64,000 bases of DNA from CAYNWT01 sp964485095 (GCA_964485095.1 CAZAIB010000010.1:28716-92715), one strand, 5' to 3'; shown: positions 36,003 through 47,200, counted from the first letter of the stretch. The notes: generated from the letters alone by a model not told the origin. Made by a program: numbers and translations.

Positions 36003-37460
36003 CTACGCTGCTTTTGGAATCCGCTTCAGCGTTTCCAGCAGGAAGCTCCAATACTTCTGCAGCGACGCGATTCCGGCGCGTTCGTCTGGTGAGTGGGCGC
36101 CGCGGATGCAGGGGCCGAAGGAAATCATTTCCATGTCTGGATAGTTCTGGCCCAGGATTCCACACTCCAGACCGGCGTGACAGGCGGCAACGTCTGCCGG
36201 CTCACCGAACATCTCTTCGTACAACGCCGACATCAGCTTCACGATGTCTGAACCAGGCACAGGTTTCCAACCGGGGTAGCCGCCCGACTGTTCGACGGTT
36301 CCACCCAACAGTTCAAGCCCCGCGGTAATCGCGTTTGCCAGGTCATCGCGTTCGGTGTTGACCGAACTCCGCGTCAGGCAACAAATCGTGAGGTCACCGT
36401 CTTTGACCAGAACACGTGCGAGGTTGTTGGATGTCTGAACCAAATCATCGATGTCCGGACACATGCGATGAATACCGCACGGGCACGAGTAGACGGTTCC
36501 GAGCAACAACTTTTGCAGGTCGGCGGGCAGGACTCCGGAAGGTGCGTCGGTCTTCTCGCAACCGATCTCCGCGTCCGGGTCGGTCGTGGCGTACTCCGAA
36601 CACACAACTGCGGCTTCCGCGGCAATCCACGTTTCGAATTCGGCCGCTTTGTCTTCTGGTACAGCAACGATGGCAAACGACTCGCGCGGAATCGCGTTCC
36701 GCAGACTGCCGCCATCAATTTCACCGATACGAATCGAACACCCGGTTGCCGCGCCCCATAACAGACGGTTCATCAGCTTATTGGCGTTGCCTCGACCAAG
36801 ATGAATATCGACGCCCGAGTGGCCACCTTTTAGCCCACGTACGAAAACACGATAGCCAACCATTCCACCCGGCGTTGAATCTGCCGAATACGAATGTGTG
36901 GCCGTGACATCGACACCGCCCGCGCAGCCGATGGTGAGTTCGTTGTCCTCTTCTGTGTCCAGGTTCAGCAGGATTTTTCCGTTAAGCAAACCACCCTTCA
37001 GCCCCTGCGCGCCGGTCATGCCGGTTTCTTCATCAATCGTGAATAGTGCTTCGACTGGCGGATGAGCGATGTCGTCTGATGACAGGATGGTCATGATGCT
37101 GGCGACACCTAAACCGTTGTCCGCGCCGAGCGTGGTTCCGCGAGCTCGAACCCAATCGCCATCGACGTACATGTCGATGCCCTGTGTGTCGAAGTCGAAG
37201 TCGGTATCCGCGTTTTTCTGGTGCACCATGTCCAGGTGCGACTGCATGACAATCGGGGTGCGGTCTTCCATGCCGGGCGAAGCCGGTTTGCGAATGATGA
37301 CGTTGCCAACCTCGTCCACCATTGTCTCCAGCCCCAGTGACTCACCAAACGTTTTGGCGAACTCAATGACCCGCTCCTCCTGCTTGGATGGGCGTGGGAC
37401 CGCGTTCAGATCGGCAAAATGGTTCCAAAGAGTTTTGGGTTCAAGATCGCGAACAGACAT
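36003..37460 (-). CDS. pepD: Aminoacyl-histidine dipeptidase PepD
   Basis: 485 residues from ATG 37460 (CCAGGATTAAGTAC upstream). M20-family zinc-ligand segments are present: QSHLDMVH (His75, Asp77), GADNGLG, DEETGMTGAQGL, LDTEEDNEL and HAGLECGILG near the C-terminus. PepD cleaves beta-Ala-His and other Xaa-His dipeptides in the cytoplasm. Length matches the family (about 485). It is divergent from the DUF1559 gene. Confidence 0.95.
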   Translation of the reverse strand: MSVRDLEPKTLWNHFADLNAVPRPSKQEERVIEFAKTFGESLGLETMVDEVGNVIIRKPASPGMEDRTPIVMQSHLDMVHQKNADTDFDFDTQGIDMYVDGDWVRARGTTLGADNGLGVASIMTILSSDDIAHPPVEALFTIDEETGMTGAQGLKGGLLNGKILLNLDTEEDNELTIGCAGGVDVTATHSYSADSTPGGMVGYRVFVRGLKGGHSGVDIHLGRGNANKLMNRLLWGAATGCSIRIGEIDGGSLRNAIPRESFAIVAVPEDKAAEFETWIAAEAAVVCSEYATTDPDAEIGCEKTDAPSGVLPADLQKLLLGTVYSCPCGIHRMCPDIDDLVQTSNNLARVLVKDGDLTICCLTRSSVNTERDDLANAITAGLELLGGTVEQSGGYPGWKPVPGSDIVKLMSALYEEMFGEPADVAACHAGLECGILGQNYPDMEMISFGPCIRGAHSPDERAGIASLQKYWSFLLETLKRIPKAA

Positions 37461-37679
37461 GTACTTAATCCTGGATAGGGCTGCGATTGCAGCAATTTGG
37501 TGTGTATCAGAGTACATACCAGGCAGCAGAAGCGACAGAAAGTCAGGCTATGGTGAAATTTGGCGAACCTGAAGAAATTGGCACTTTAAAATAGAAGCTC
37601 GACAAAAAGACCGATACAGCGTTTAATAGAAAGAGTTTTGTAGGTGTACTCTTCTCTGCCTTCATTCCAAGGGTCAGAC

Positions 37680-38726
37680 ATGCGACGGATCTCTCGCAAA
37701 CGCGGTTTTACGCTTATCGAACTCTTGGTCGTTATTGCGATCATCGCCATTCTTGTCTCCCTGCTACTCCCGGCAGTGCAGCAGGCTCGAGCCGCTGCCA
37801 GACGAACGCAGTGTGCGAACAATCTCAAACAGATTGGCCTGGCGCTTCACAATTACCATGACGCGCATGGAATGTTTCCTCCAGGGAACCTCATCCGAAC
37901 AGCGCCCGAAGTGAACGGTGTCGATCCTGCAATCACACCGGTTCAAGCCGCCAACGAGGGTGCAGCCTGGAGCTGGGCGGCAATGTTGCTGCCGCAGCTG
38001 GAACAGGAAAACCTTTACACGCTACTAAAGCTTCCCGACTCAACGCTGGATGACGCTCACTTCTTCCGCTACCAACTTCTGGCCAGTGACCTGTCTGTGT
38101 TCCGATGCCCGTCAGACACTGAGCAGAACCATCTGAATCGTCGGCGAACTCTGCGAAGCACCGATGGCAACGCCATCTGTATTGTGCCTGCCGGTGAAGG
38201 GCGTTCCAACTACGTTGCCTCAGCCCCGCTTGCCAACCGACCTGACGGTGCAGGGCCGGGTGGATTTTGGGACCGCGGTGTCTTTACCGGAAACAGCGAT
38301 ACCAGAATTGACGACATCGCTGACGGAACCAGCAACACATTCCTTGGTGGCGAACGCCGCACGCGGTTCGGTGGCGATGCTTCCATCTGGCCTGGAGCCA
38401 ACTTTGGAATGGAGGGTGATGAAGGTGCGACTCGCGAAACTAACTACGGTTCTGCGTTCTTCCGGATGCAGACTGGTCAGTCAACAGTGACTAGCCACTG
38501 CTCAGCGTCTGAAGAAAACAGCGACTGCGGTAACAAGCCTCGTTGGGCATTTAGCAGCGAACACCTGCAAGGTGCCAACTTCCTGATGGCAGACGGTTCT
38601 GTTCGCTTCATCAGTGAGAACATCGAAAGCGCGACACGGATGAGCCACGTGGAAGAAGAAGTCATGTGGGGCGCCTACCAGAAACTGCAAATCCGCGATG
38701 ACGGGATGGATGCTGGCAGGTTCTAA
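37680..38726 (+). CDS. DUF1559 pseudopilin-like protein
   Basis: 348 residues from ATG 37680 (AAGGGTCAGAC upstream). It has a type IV prepilin leader, GFTLIELLVVIAIIAILVSL, with cleavage expected after the Gly, then the DUF1559 hallmark ARRTQCANNLKQIGLALHNYHD. The late AFSSEHLQGANFLMADGSVRF matches the family C-terminal H-x-GG-x-N-x-x-x-x-DGSV motif in slightly altered form. DUF1559 proteins are greatly expanded in planctomycetes and are thought to be exported by a type II-like machinery; individual roles are unknown. Confidence 0.95.
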   Translation: MRRISRKRGFTLIELLVVIAIIAILVSLLLPAVQQARAAARRTQCANNLKQIGLALHNYHDAHGMFPPGNLIRTAPEVNGVDPAITPVQAANEGAAWSWAAMLLPQLEQENLYTLLKLPDSTLDDAHFFRYQLLASDLSVFRCPSDTEQNHLNRRRTLRSTDGNAICIVPAGEGRSNYVASAPLANRPDGAGPGGFWDRGVFTGNSDTRIDDIADGTSNTFLGGERRTRFGGDASIWPGANFGMEGDEGATRETNYGSAFFRMQTGQSTVTSHCSASEENSDCGNKPRWAFSSEHLQGANFLMADGSVRFISENIESATRMSHVEEEVMWGAYQKLQIRDDGMDAGRF

Positions 38727-38957
38727 GCGACGTTCTCGTTGCAGCTGCGATCGAGCGAGATTTCTGTATCCGACTTGTCGTTCGAATCGGATGCCCGCAA
38801 GAGCCGTAACGTCGAACTCGCACGTGCTGACCTAATGAAATGCGAGAAAACACTTCTGACCAGCGCCACCGCTGCGCCTGCGAATTGATACAGAGATCAA
38901 CAGCTCGACTGGTAAGATGTCTTCACGTTTCAAGTGGACCCCAGACGAGTGCCAATC

Positions 38958-41582
38958 ATGTGGCTGAACCGACTATTGCTTCTCCTCGCGTGTTCTCTGC
39001 TGGCACTTCCTCAACCTGCCCTCAGTTCGCTGCTGCAGGACCGCGAGCAGGATGGCGATCGCGAAGAACGCGAGCCTGAAGAACGTGAAGAGGAAGAAGG
39101 CGACGGCGAAGAGATTGAAGAACGCCTGCGCGAAGCACAGCGTGAGAAGTCTCGGCTGGAACAGCACCTGAAGATCACGACCCAGCGAATCGGCCTGCTT
39201 AAAGAACTCCGCACGATGGAGAAATCACTTCGGCGTGTCATTCGTGCAGTTGAAGAAGCGGAAGAACGCGGCGAGGAACCTGAAGAGCTGGCGGAAAAAA
39301 TCGGGGTTCTGGAATTCAAGATGGAGTTCGCCCACGGCCGTTTGGAAGTGCTCGAATACCGCAGTCGTCTGGCTGACATGTCCGTCGATGTGAAGGAAAT
39401 CGACAAGCCGGCTCTCCATGCCGAACTGGATAAGCTCCGGCGAAACCTCGATGCAGGACGCAACTTACTGGAAAAGACCTTCGGGGCCATCGCGGAGGGC
39501 GCTGAGGACCAGGCTGACGAGCTTGGCGAAGAATTGGACGCGTTTAGAGAAACCTTCGAACGCCGAATGGAAATACTGCACCTGAAAATGGAACTCCATC
39601 ACGCTCGCAGAGAAGGTGAGTTCGAACACATCGAAGAACTCGAAAACGAACTTCGCGAACTCGGCGCGGAAGTTGACGAAGAGGGTGACCGTGACAAGAG
39701 AAAGCGTCCCACCGGAGACGAACCTCAGGCAGCCAACATGCCTGCTCCGGTCACTCTTAGCGAAGAGGAAATCGCCGCGACCGCGAAGCTTGATTTCAAA
39801 CAACACATCGCACCGCTACTCACGCAAGCGTGCCTCGAATGTCACGACACGGAATCTGCGAGCGGTGATTTGGACATCGCTGGCCTCATGAAAACGCAAC
39901 CGCTGGTTGTGAACCGAAAGCACTGGCTGAACATTATCCAACAGCTCAAAGTGCGTTCCATGCCACCGGCCGACGCCGATCAGCCGCCGGACAAAGATCG
40001 CCGTTTGATGGTCGGCTGGTTGACGAATGCGATTGAGAACTTCGACTACTCAACCGTGCACTCTGCTGGCTACGAACCCGCTCGGCGGCTTACCCACGAC
40101 GAATACAACAACACGATCCGCGACCTTACTGGAATCGACATTCGCCCGGCCGATCGGTTCCCGGCAGACATGACCGCCAGCAGCGGTTTCGAAAACAGTG
40201 CCAACAGTTTGTTCGTGCAACCGGTTCTGCTGGAACGCTACCTGAGTGCTGCAGAAGCAGTTGTCGATGCCGCCTGGCCGCTGCAGCCCACAACCGCGGC
40301 ACAGAAGAACGCATGGAAGAATCTGACCGCCGGTGTCGTTGAATTGAACAGCGACACCGCCGAACAGGTTCTCAAGTCGTTCCTCCGCCGAGCGTTTCGA
40401 CGGACCGTCAAACCTGACGAACTGGCAACGTACATCAACCACTTTCAGCAGCGTGTTGATTCTGGTTCCACACCAAAGAGTGCGATTCGCGATGTTCTCA
40501 AGGTGGTTCTCGTATCGCCCAGCTTCCTGATTCGTTCAGAACATGATGTGCAGTCGACTGACGCATGGCGGGTGTCTCCGGACGAACTCGCCAACCGGTT
40601 GTCGTATTTCCTATGGGCATCAGCACCAGACAAACCGCTTGAATGCCTTGCTGATAGCGGCCGATTGAGCGAACCCGCTGTCTTACGTGGACAGGTTGAT
40701 CGGATGCTGGCCGACCCGCGTTCTGAAACACTTGGCAGCATCTTCGCTTCGCAGTGGCTGGGGTTTGCGGATCTTGATCGAGTCCAGCGCGACCAGATCG
40801 ATAACCCGTGGGCAACCGACTCGTTGGTCGACACCATGCAGGTTGAATCGGCAATGCTGTTCAATTCAATCGTCCGCGAGAACGCGCCGGTGGACCGGTT
40901 GGTCGATGCCGATTACACGTTCGTCAATCAGGAACTTGCAAAGCACTATCGCCTACAGGGAGTGACGGGCGATTCCATGCAACGTGTGTCGCTGACGGAT
41001 ACACCGAGGCGCGGTGTTCTTGGTCACGGCAGTATCTTGGCAGTGACATCGTTTCCGGGAAGAACCAGCCCGGTCGTTCGCGGCAATTGGGTTCTCTCTC
41101 GATTACTGGGAACACCACCGCCACCTCCGCCGCCGAACGCCAGTGAGTTCAACGATCGCATTCTTGAAAACCGCCGTTTGTCGTCGCGACAGAAACTCGA
41201 ACGACATCGGACAAACCCGAACTGCTACGCCTGCCACAGCCAGATCGACCCTCTCGGTTTCGCGCTTGAAGAATTTGAATGGTTCGGCCGGCATCGCGGC
41301 AGCAGACGAATCGACTCCACCGGCCAGCTTCCCGGCGGCCAACCATTCAAGGGCCTGAAAGGTCTGTCCGAAACAATCGTCAAAGAACGCATCGACGATC
41401 TCGCGAATCAGGTCACCCGCAAAATGTTGTCATACGCGCTTGGCCGCCAACTTGATTACTATGACGAAGCAACCGTTCGCAGTCTGTCGAAAACTCTCAA
41501 AGATAACGAGCGTCGATTGCCTGCGCTTATCCATGCGATCGTCCAATCGGAGGCGTTCCTGATGAAACAACATGTCAACTGA
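38958..41582 (+). CDS. DUF1592-type planctomycete cytochrome protein with long charged N-terminus
   Basis: 874 residues from ATG 38958 with signal peptide MWLNRLLLLLACSLLALPQP; a GTG at 38934 is less likely. Residues about 30-265 are Glu/Arg-rich and probably coiled coil. A c-type haem motif ACLECHDTES follows near 292, then DUF1587 (YEPARRLTHDEYNNTIRDL), DUF1592, DUF1588 (GVLGHGSILAVTSFPGRTSP) and DUF1585 parts with a C-terminal RTNPNCYACHSQIDPLGF. These are exported redox proteins of unknown substrate that pair with DUF1552 proteins, as here 45 bases downstream. The long charged N-terminal region is unusual for the family. Confidence 0.92.
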   Translation: MWLNRLLLLLACSLLALPQPALSSLLQDREQDGDREEREPEEREEEEGDGEEIEERLREAQREKSRLEQHLKITTQRIGLLKELRTMEKSLRRVIRAVEEAEERGEEPEELAEKIGVLEFKMEFAHGRLEVLEYRSRLADMSVDVKEIDKPALHAELDKLRRNLDAGRNLLEKTFGAIAEGAEDQADELGEELDAFRETFERRMEILHLKMELHHARREGEFEHIEELENELRELGAEVDEEGDRDKRKRPTGDEPQAANMPAPVTLSEEEIAATAKLDFKQHIAPLLTQACLECHDTESASGDLDIAGLMKTQPLVVNRKHWLNIIQQLKVRSMPPADADQPPDKDRRLMVGWLTNAIENFDYSTVHSAGYEPARRLTHDEYNNTIRDLTGIDIRPADRFPADMTASSGFENSANSLFVQPVLLERYLSAAEAVVDAAWPLQPTTAAQKNAWKNLTAGVVELNSDTAEQVLKSFLRRAFRRTVKPDELATYINHFQQRVDSGSTPKSAIRDVLKVVLVSPSFLIRSEHDVQSTDAWRVSPDELANRLSYFLWASAPDKPLECLADSGRLSEPAVLRGQVDRMLADPRSETLGSIFASQWLGFADLDRVQRDQIDNPWATDSLVDTMQVESAMLFNSIVRENAPVDRLVDADYTFVNQELAKHYRLQGVTGDSMQRVSLTDTPRRGVLGHGSILAVTSFPGRTSPVVRGNWVLSRLLGTPPPPPPPNASEFNDRILENRRLSSRQKLERHRTNPNCYACHSQIDPLGFALEEFEWFGRHRGSRRIDSTGQLPGGQPFKGLKGLSETIVKERIDDLANQVTRKMLSYALGRQLDYYDEATVRSLSKTLKDNERRLPALIHAIVQSEAFLMKQHVN

Positions 41583-41627
41583 CGCAGCTACCGACTCACT
41601 TAGACGAACGAGTGGTGGACAATACAA

Positions 41628-42965
41628 ATGAACTGGCACATCTCAAGACGAACAGTCCTTCGCGGCGCGGGTGCGTCCGTGGCGCTTCCGCTACTGGACG
41701 TGATGCTTGGCCCCACGTCGCGTGCGGCGGAGAAACAGCAAAGCACGACCCGCCTGGCGTACCTTTACATTCCAAACGGAGTGGCCAACGGTGCGTGGCA
41801 GCCGGAAAAGGTCGAAGATGGTCGCATTGTCAAACTCAACAAGTGGATGAGTTCTCTCGCGCCGTTCCAGAACGACCTAACGGTCTTCAAGAACATGTGG
41901 ACGCCGCGTGGGAACGGCCACATCGCAGGAACGGCAACGTGGTTAACCGGTGGATCGTTTGATGGTGTGAAACTTGCCGCCGGTGGCGCGTCGGTTGACC
42001 AGATCGCGGCGAAGCATTTTCAGTCGCAAACGATGCTGCCGTCGTTGGAACTTTCAACGAAGGGCGAAGGTATCTTCACGCGCAGTTTGCCTCGCAATAC
42101 GATCTCGTGGGTTGATGCAAAGACCCCTGCTCCACGAGACATCGAACCGCGCGCCGTGTTCGATCGCATGTTCCGAACCGGTGAGTCGGGGCTGGGCAGC
42201 AAGTCGGTTATCGATCTGGTTCTGGCAGACGCCAGACGGCTCAAACGAAGAGTCAGCAACAACGATCAGAAGAAGATCGACGAATACCTGAACTCAGTGC
42301 GCGAAATTGAACGCCGTATCGAGTTCGCTCAGCGACAGAAAGCACGCGCGGCGTCGGTCCCAGGGCTCCGGGACGCGTTGGTTCGTCCGGAACCAGGAAT
42401 CCCGGACGACCACGGGGCGTACATGAAAAGCATGATGGACATGATTGTGCTGGCGTTTTGGTCCGATGCGACCCGCGTTTGCACATTCATGATGGACCAC
42501 GGGCAAAGCAATCGGTACTTCAACTTCATCGAAGGAGTGAAGGGAACCTGGCACGCGTTGTCGCACTGGAAGGACACCAGCGGCAAGACTGAAGACGACG
42601 ACGGCAAGACGTCGTGGTCGTCTCGCGCAGAGAAGCGGGATATGTACAACCGCGTGACACAGTGGCACACACAACAAGTGGCCTACCTGCTGAAGCGACT
42701 GAGTGACATTCAGGAACCAAACGGTCGGCTCATCGACAACAGCATGATTGTCTACGGTTCCAGTCTGTCCGACGGCCACGAACACGAAGCAAAGAACCTG
42801 CCGCTGTTGCTGGCCGGTGGAGCTGGTTCCTCCATCAAGCCTGGCCGGTTGATTGGTGGTCGGCGCCAGACTTCCATGTCCGATTTACACCTGGCGATGC
42901 TGCAACGGCTGGGTGTTCGCCAGAGTCGTTTCGCAGACAGCGATTCACCGCTCAGCCTGACGTAG
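41628..42965 (+). CDS. DUF1552 Tat-exported protein
   Basis: 445 residues. The leader MNWHISRRTVLRGAGASVAL is a clear twin-arginine signal. The mature protein contains LAYLYIPNGVANGAWQPE, the WTPRGNGHIAGTATWLTG segment, and later MIVYGSSLSDGHEHEAKNLP and a phosphatase-like LGVRQSRFADSD end, all typical of DUF1552. It is probably periplasmic and acts with the DUF1592 protein encoded just upstream; the reaction is unknown. Spacing of 45 bases suggests one transcript. Confidence 0.93.
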   Translation: MNWHISRRTVLRGAGASVALPLLDVMLGPTSRAAEKQQSTTRLAYLYIPNGVANGAWQPEKVEDGRIVKLNKWMSSLAPFQNDLTVFKNMWTPRGNGHIAGTATWLTGGSFDGVKLAAGGASVDQIAAKHFQSQTMLPSLELSTKGEGIFTRSLPRNTISWVDAKTPAPRDIEPRAVFDRMFRTGESGLGSKSVIDLVLADARRLKRRVSNNDQKKIDEYLNSVREIERRIEFAQRQKARAASVPGLRDALVRPEPGIPDDHGAYMKSMMDMIVLAFWSDATRVCTFMMDHGQSNRYFNFIEGVKGTWHALSHWKDTSGKTEDDDGKTSWSSRAEKRDMYNRVTQWHTQQVAYLLKRLSDIQEPNGRLIDNSMIVYGSSLSDGHEHEAKNLPLLLAGGAGSSIKPGRLIGGRRQTSMSDLHLAMLQRLGVRQSRFADSDSPLSLT

Positions 42966-43154
42966 GCAATTTCCAGTTGCATGGGGTGCGGTCATCACGC
43001 TGGAACGGTGCGGATTCCTGTCGACTGGTCGCTACGTGCCGGAGGGTTCATTGGTGCTTTCCCCGGCGATCCAGGCTCAAAATCGCTTGAATTTGTGCTG
43101 GTTGAAAGCTGGCTCCGAATACCCATACTTAGCGGTTCGAAATCACGGGAAATC

Positions 43155-43169
43155 GACGGGGAACCCGTC
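43155..43169. repeat. Small hairpin upstream of tpx
   Basis: GACGGG-GAA-CCCGTC followed by CCCG, 40 bases before the tpx ATG. It could influence tpx mRNA; no T-run follows, so it is not an intrinsic terminator. Confidence 0.4.
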
Positions 43170-43208
43170 CCCGCAGCCCTCTAGCTTTCATTCAGTAAAG
43201 AACCACCA

Positions 43209-43712
43209 ATGCCATCTATCACACTCAAAGGCAACGCCATTGAAGTCGCCGGCAGCGACCTGAGCGTCGGCGCCGCCGCTCCTGACTTCAGCCTGCAGGC
43301 AATCGACCTGTCAGAAGTCACACTCGCCACAGCAGCCGGTAAGACTCGCGTCATCGCGACTGTCCCTTCACTGGACACACCTGTCTGTGCTGAAGAAACC
43401 AAGCGATTCAACGACGCCGTCGCCGAACTCGACAACGTCGAAGTTTACTGCGTCAGCATGGACCTGCCGTTCGGCCAGAAGCGTTGGTGCGGTTCTGAAG
43501 GTGTTGACAACGTCAAGACTCTTAGTGCTCACCGCTGCACGAAGTTCGGCGAAGACTACGCAACGCTCATCAAAGGCGGAGCACTGGATCGCTGCCTCGC
43601 ACGAGCTATCTTCGTGGTCAACGGCGAAGGCCAACTGACCTACGTCGAATACGTTCCAGAGATCGCCGAGCATCCAAACTACGATGCTGTCCTGGCCGCA
43701 GCCAAGGCATAG
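43209..43712 (+). CDS. tpx: Thiol peroxidase Tpx (atypical 2-Cys peroxiredoxin)
   Basis: 167 residues, normal length. The peroxidatic Cys is C60 in SLDTPVC and the resolving Cys is C94 in KRWCGSEG, the Tpx arrangement, preceded by the N-terminal KGNAIEVAG motif. The enzyme reduces hydrogen peroxide and alkyl hydroperoxides using thioredoxin. A strong intrinsic terminator follows at 43768-43796. The gene appears monocistronic. Confidence 0.96.
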   Translation: MPSITLKGNAIEVAGSDLSVGAAAPDFSLQAIDLSEVTLATAAGKTRVIATVPSLDTPVCAEETKRFNDAVAELDNVEVYCVSMDLPFGQKRWCGSEGVDNVKTLSAHRCTKFGEDYATLIKGGALDRCLARAIFVVNGEGQLTYVEYVPEIAEHPNYDAVLAAAKA

Positions 43713-44232
43713 CACTGCGTCTGCGTTTGAGGACTTGCCGCAACGTTGGCGAACCCAAAATGAGAAGCGTCATGGCTTTAGCCATGACGTTTTTTTGTCC
43801 GCTAATTTTACAGATTTGCGAACGTCGTTGACGTAATACGTTGGCCCACAGGCTTCCCCCAGGGTAAGCCGAATGCCGTGACTCTAGATTCTCCGCCACC
43901 GATTTTACATCGGTGGGTCCACGGCTTTTGCACTACGGAACCGGTCAGCGCGCGCTGTAGTTCAGAAGCTGCTAACCACCGACCTATGAAGCTCCAGAGT
44001 CTGTGCCATTGGGGCCATTGGGCGTGACTCTAGGCTCTCAGGGTTTCTGTCGGATCAGTAACGCGATCGCGGCGGGTTTCGTTTACGACGGATGTTGGGT
44101 GCCACATCCATATTCCATCCCCGCGCCGGGCTCGAGGCCTCACGGCCTGCGGCTCACTAAGGTGAGCCGTCTTACCATGTGAAACCTACTAACGCGTCAG
44201 CCGAATGACTCCGAGTTTAGAAGTTACGCGGC
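43713..44232. other. Non-coding, palindrome-rich region between tpx and carB 3' ends
   Basis: No gene is supported. It holds the tpx terminator, a hairpin CCACCGAT-TTTAC-ATCGGTGG (43896-43916), two direct copies of CGTGACTCTAG (43877-43887 and 44023-44033) each followed by a TCT-rich stretch, and a GGCTCAC-TAAG-GTGAGCC hairpin near 44152-44169. This resembles an accumulation of dispersed repeat fragments. Confidence 0.55.
43768..43796 (+). terminator. Intrinsic terminator of tpx
   Basis: CGTCATGGC-TTTA-GCCATGACG perfect nine-base stem followed by seven T. It lies 56 bases after the tpx stop. Confidence 0.92.
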
Positions 44233-47200
44233 TCACGTCTTACAGGAATCAGGAACTTTGAGCCAATCCTGAAGGGCGGTGACTTTGGCGGTTGGATCTT
44301 TCACGTACGCTTCCAGAGCCTGGGCGACAGCGATGCAGCCTGGCAGGGTCGTTACTGCCGGGACTCCGTAGGCGACAGCTGATGCTCGCAAGCGACCTTC
44401 GTCGGTCCGGGCACCTTTGCCGCTTGGTGTGTTGAACACGAACTTGATATCCCCGTTAGCCATCGCGTCAACGACGTTAGGGCGGCCTTCCTGCAGCTTA
44501 CGCATGGTTTCTACTTCGACGCCCGCTTCCTGGAACACTCGAGCAGTGCCGGCCGTGCAGGCGATCTTGAATCCAAGTTCCTGAAGTCGGCGAGCTGGTT
44601 CGATCATGCGAGCCTTGTGGTTCTCAGCCATGCTGATGAACACTTTGCCTTCTGTTGGCAACAAGTTGCCAGCCGCAATTTGGCTCTTGGCGAACGCCAG
44701 TGGGAACTCTTCGTCCAGGCCCATGACTTCGCCCGTCGAACGCATTTCGGGGCCGAGAATAATATCGACGCCAGTGAAGCGGGAGAACGGGAACACGCTT
44801 TCCTTGACCGATGTATGCGTCGGCCAGATTTCTTCGGTTGCCCCCTGATCGACCAGCGACAGGCCCGCCATAATTTTTGCGGCGACCTTCGGAAGTGGGA
44901 AACCTGTCGCCTTGGAAACGAACGGTGAGGTTCGGCTGGCTCGAGGATTCACTTCCAGGATAAACACTTCGCTCTCATCGCCATTTTGCTTTACAGCAAA
45001 CTGAATATTCATGAGCCCCCGAACCTGAAGTTCGGTCGCCAACGCGTAAGTTGCTTCCTTGATCTCATCGATTACTGACTGGTCCAGCGAATGCGGCGGC
45101 AATGCACACGCTGAGTCGCCCGAGTGGACTCCGGCTTCTTCGATGTGTTCCATGACACCGCCGACAAGTGTCGTTGTGCCGTCAGAGATCGCATCGACGT
45201 CCACCTCAATCGCATCTTCCAGGAATCGATCAATGAGAACCGGCTTGTCCGGCGACGCATCAACGGCTTCGGTCATGTAGCGAACCAACGATGGTTCGTC
45301 ATAGCAAATCTCCATCGCGCGACCGCCCAGGACGTAGCTGGGCCGGACGAGAACCGGGTAGCCAATTCGATCGGCTGCGGTGCGTGCGGCTTCGACATTG
45401 GTGGCGATTCCGTTTGGTGGCTGTCGGAGCTTCAGCTTGTGCAGGATCGCCTGGAACCGTTCGCGGTCTTCGGCCGCGTCGATCATGTCGGGACTGGTTC
45501 CGATAATGTTCACACCGGCCGCTTCAAGGCCGCGAGCCAGATTCAGGGGCGTCTGACCGCCGAACTGCACAATCACGCCGTCCGGGTTCATGCGGTCGCA
45601 GATGTTAAGAACATCTTCAGTGGTCAGCGGTTCGAAAAACAGCAGGTCAGAAGTGTCATAGTCTGTCGAAACCGTTTCCGGGTTCGAGTTCACCATGATG
45701 CTTTCGATTCCCATTTCGGCCAGCGCGAACGACGCCTGGCAGCAGCAATAGTCGAACTCGATGCCCTGCCCAATCCGGTTCGGGCCACCGCCCAGAATCA
45801 TGATGCGCTTCTTGCCCGGTTCGCGTTCGGGTGTTTCGTCTTCGCTTTCATAAGTCGAATAGAAGTACGGCGTGTACGCTTCGAACTCGGCCGCACACGT
45901 ATCGACCTGTTTGAAGGTCGCCTCAATCCCGAGTGACTTCCGATGCTGCCGCACATCCATTTCGGACGAGTTCATCCAGTGCGAGAGTTGTCGGTCAGAG
46001 AAACCAAACCGTTTCGCTTTCCGAATCAATTCCGGTGACGCGTCCTGAATTCGAGCCGGTTCCCGCAGTTGGTCTTCGACACCGATGATGGCAGCGATTT
46101 CTTTGAGAAACCACGGATCGATGTTCGTGAGGCTGTAGATTTCGTCAAACGGTACGCCTGCTTTCATCGCGTACCGCACGTAGAAGATACGATCTTCGTT
46201 GGGAACCGACAGCTTGCGCCGAATCTCATCAGGGTCCGGCTGTTCGCTGGTTCCCCACAGATCTTTCTTGCCGCCGCCCAGGCCAAAGTGACCTGTCTCA
46301 AGACCACGCAAAGCTTTCTGCAGTGACTCTTTGAAGGTCCGGCCGATCGCCATAGTCTCGCCGACAGACTTCATTTGAACGGTCAGTGTCGAATCGGCTT
46401 CGGGGAACTTCTCAAACGTCCAACGCGGAATTTTTGTGACGACGTAGTCGATAGTCGGTTCGAAACAGGCTTTGGTTTCCCGTGTGATGTCGTTGGCGAT
46501 TTCGTCCAGTCGATAACCAACGGCCAGCTTGGCGGCGATCTTGGCAATCGGGAACCCGGTCGCCTTCGAAGCCAGCGCACTGGAACGACTAACTCGTGGA
46601 TTCATTTCGATGATGGTCATACGGCCGGTTCGCGGACAGATTGCGAACTGCACGTTCGAACCGCCGGTCTCAACACCAATCTCACGCATACACGCAATGG
46701 TCGCGTCACGCATGAGCTGGTATTCCTTGTCAGACAAAGTCTGAGCCGGCGCGACGGTGATGGAATCGCCGGTGTGAACTCCCATCGGGTCGAGGTTCTC
46801 AATCGCGCAAATGATCACGACGTTGTCCGCCGTGTCGCGCATCACTTCCATCTCGTACTCTTTCCACCCGAGGATCGATTCCTCAAGCAGAACTTCGCTG
46901 ACCGGCGAGAGCGCTAGGCCGTGTCGGATTTTTTCTTCGAACTCGTCCTTGTTGTACGCGATGCCGCCGCCGGCTCCACCCAAAGTAAAACTGGCACGGA
47001 TGATGATCGGCAAGCCGATATCACGCATGGCCTCTCTGGCTTCCTCCATGTTGTGCACGATCGCGCTTTTCGGACAATCAAGGCCGATACCGATCATGGC
47101 CTGCTTGAACGCATCGCGTTCTTCGGCCTTGGCAATGACGTCTTCCTTTGCGCCGATCATTTCGACGCCCAACTGGTCCAGGATTCCTCGGCGAGCCAAA

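Noticed and set aside
37560..37600. Sigma-54 promoter (TTGGCAC) upstream of the DUF1559 gene
   Set aside because: The -12 GC element is missing at the right spacing.
43713..44232. tRNA gene
   Set aside because: No cloverleaf with a TTC-type T-loop and anticodon stem was found here or in other gaps.
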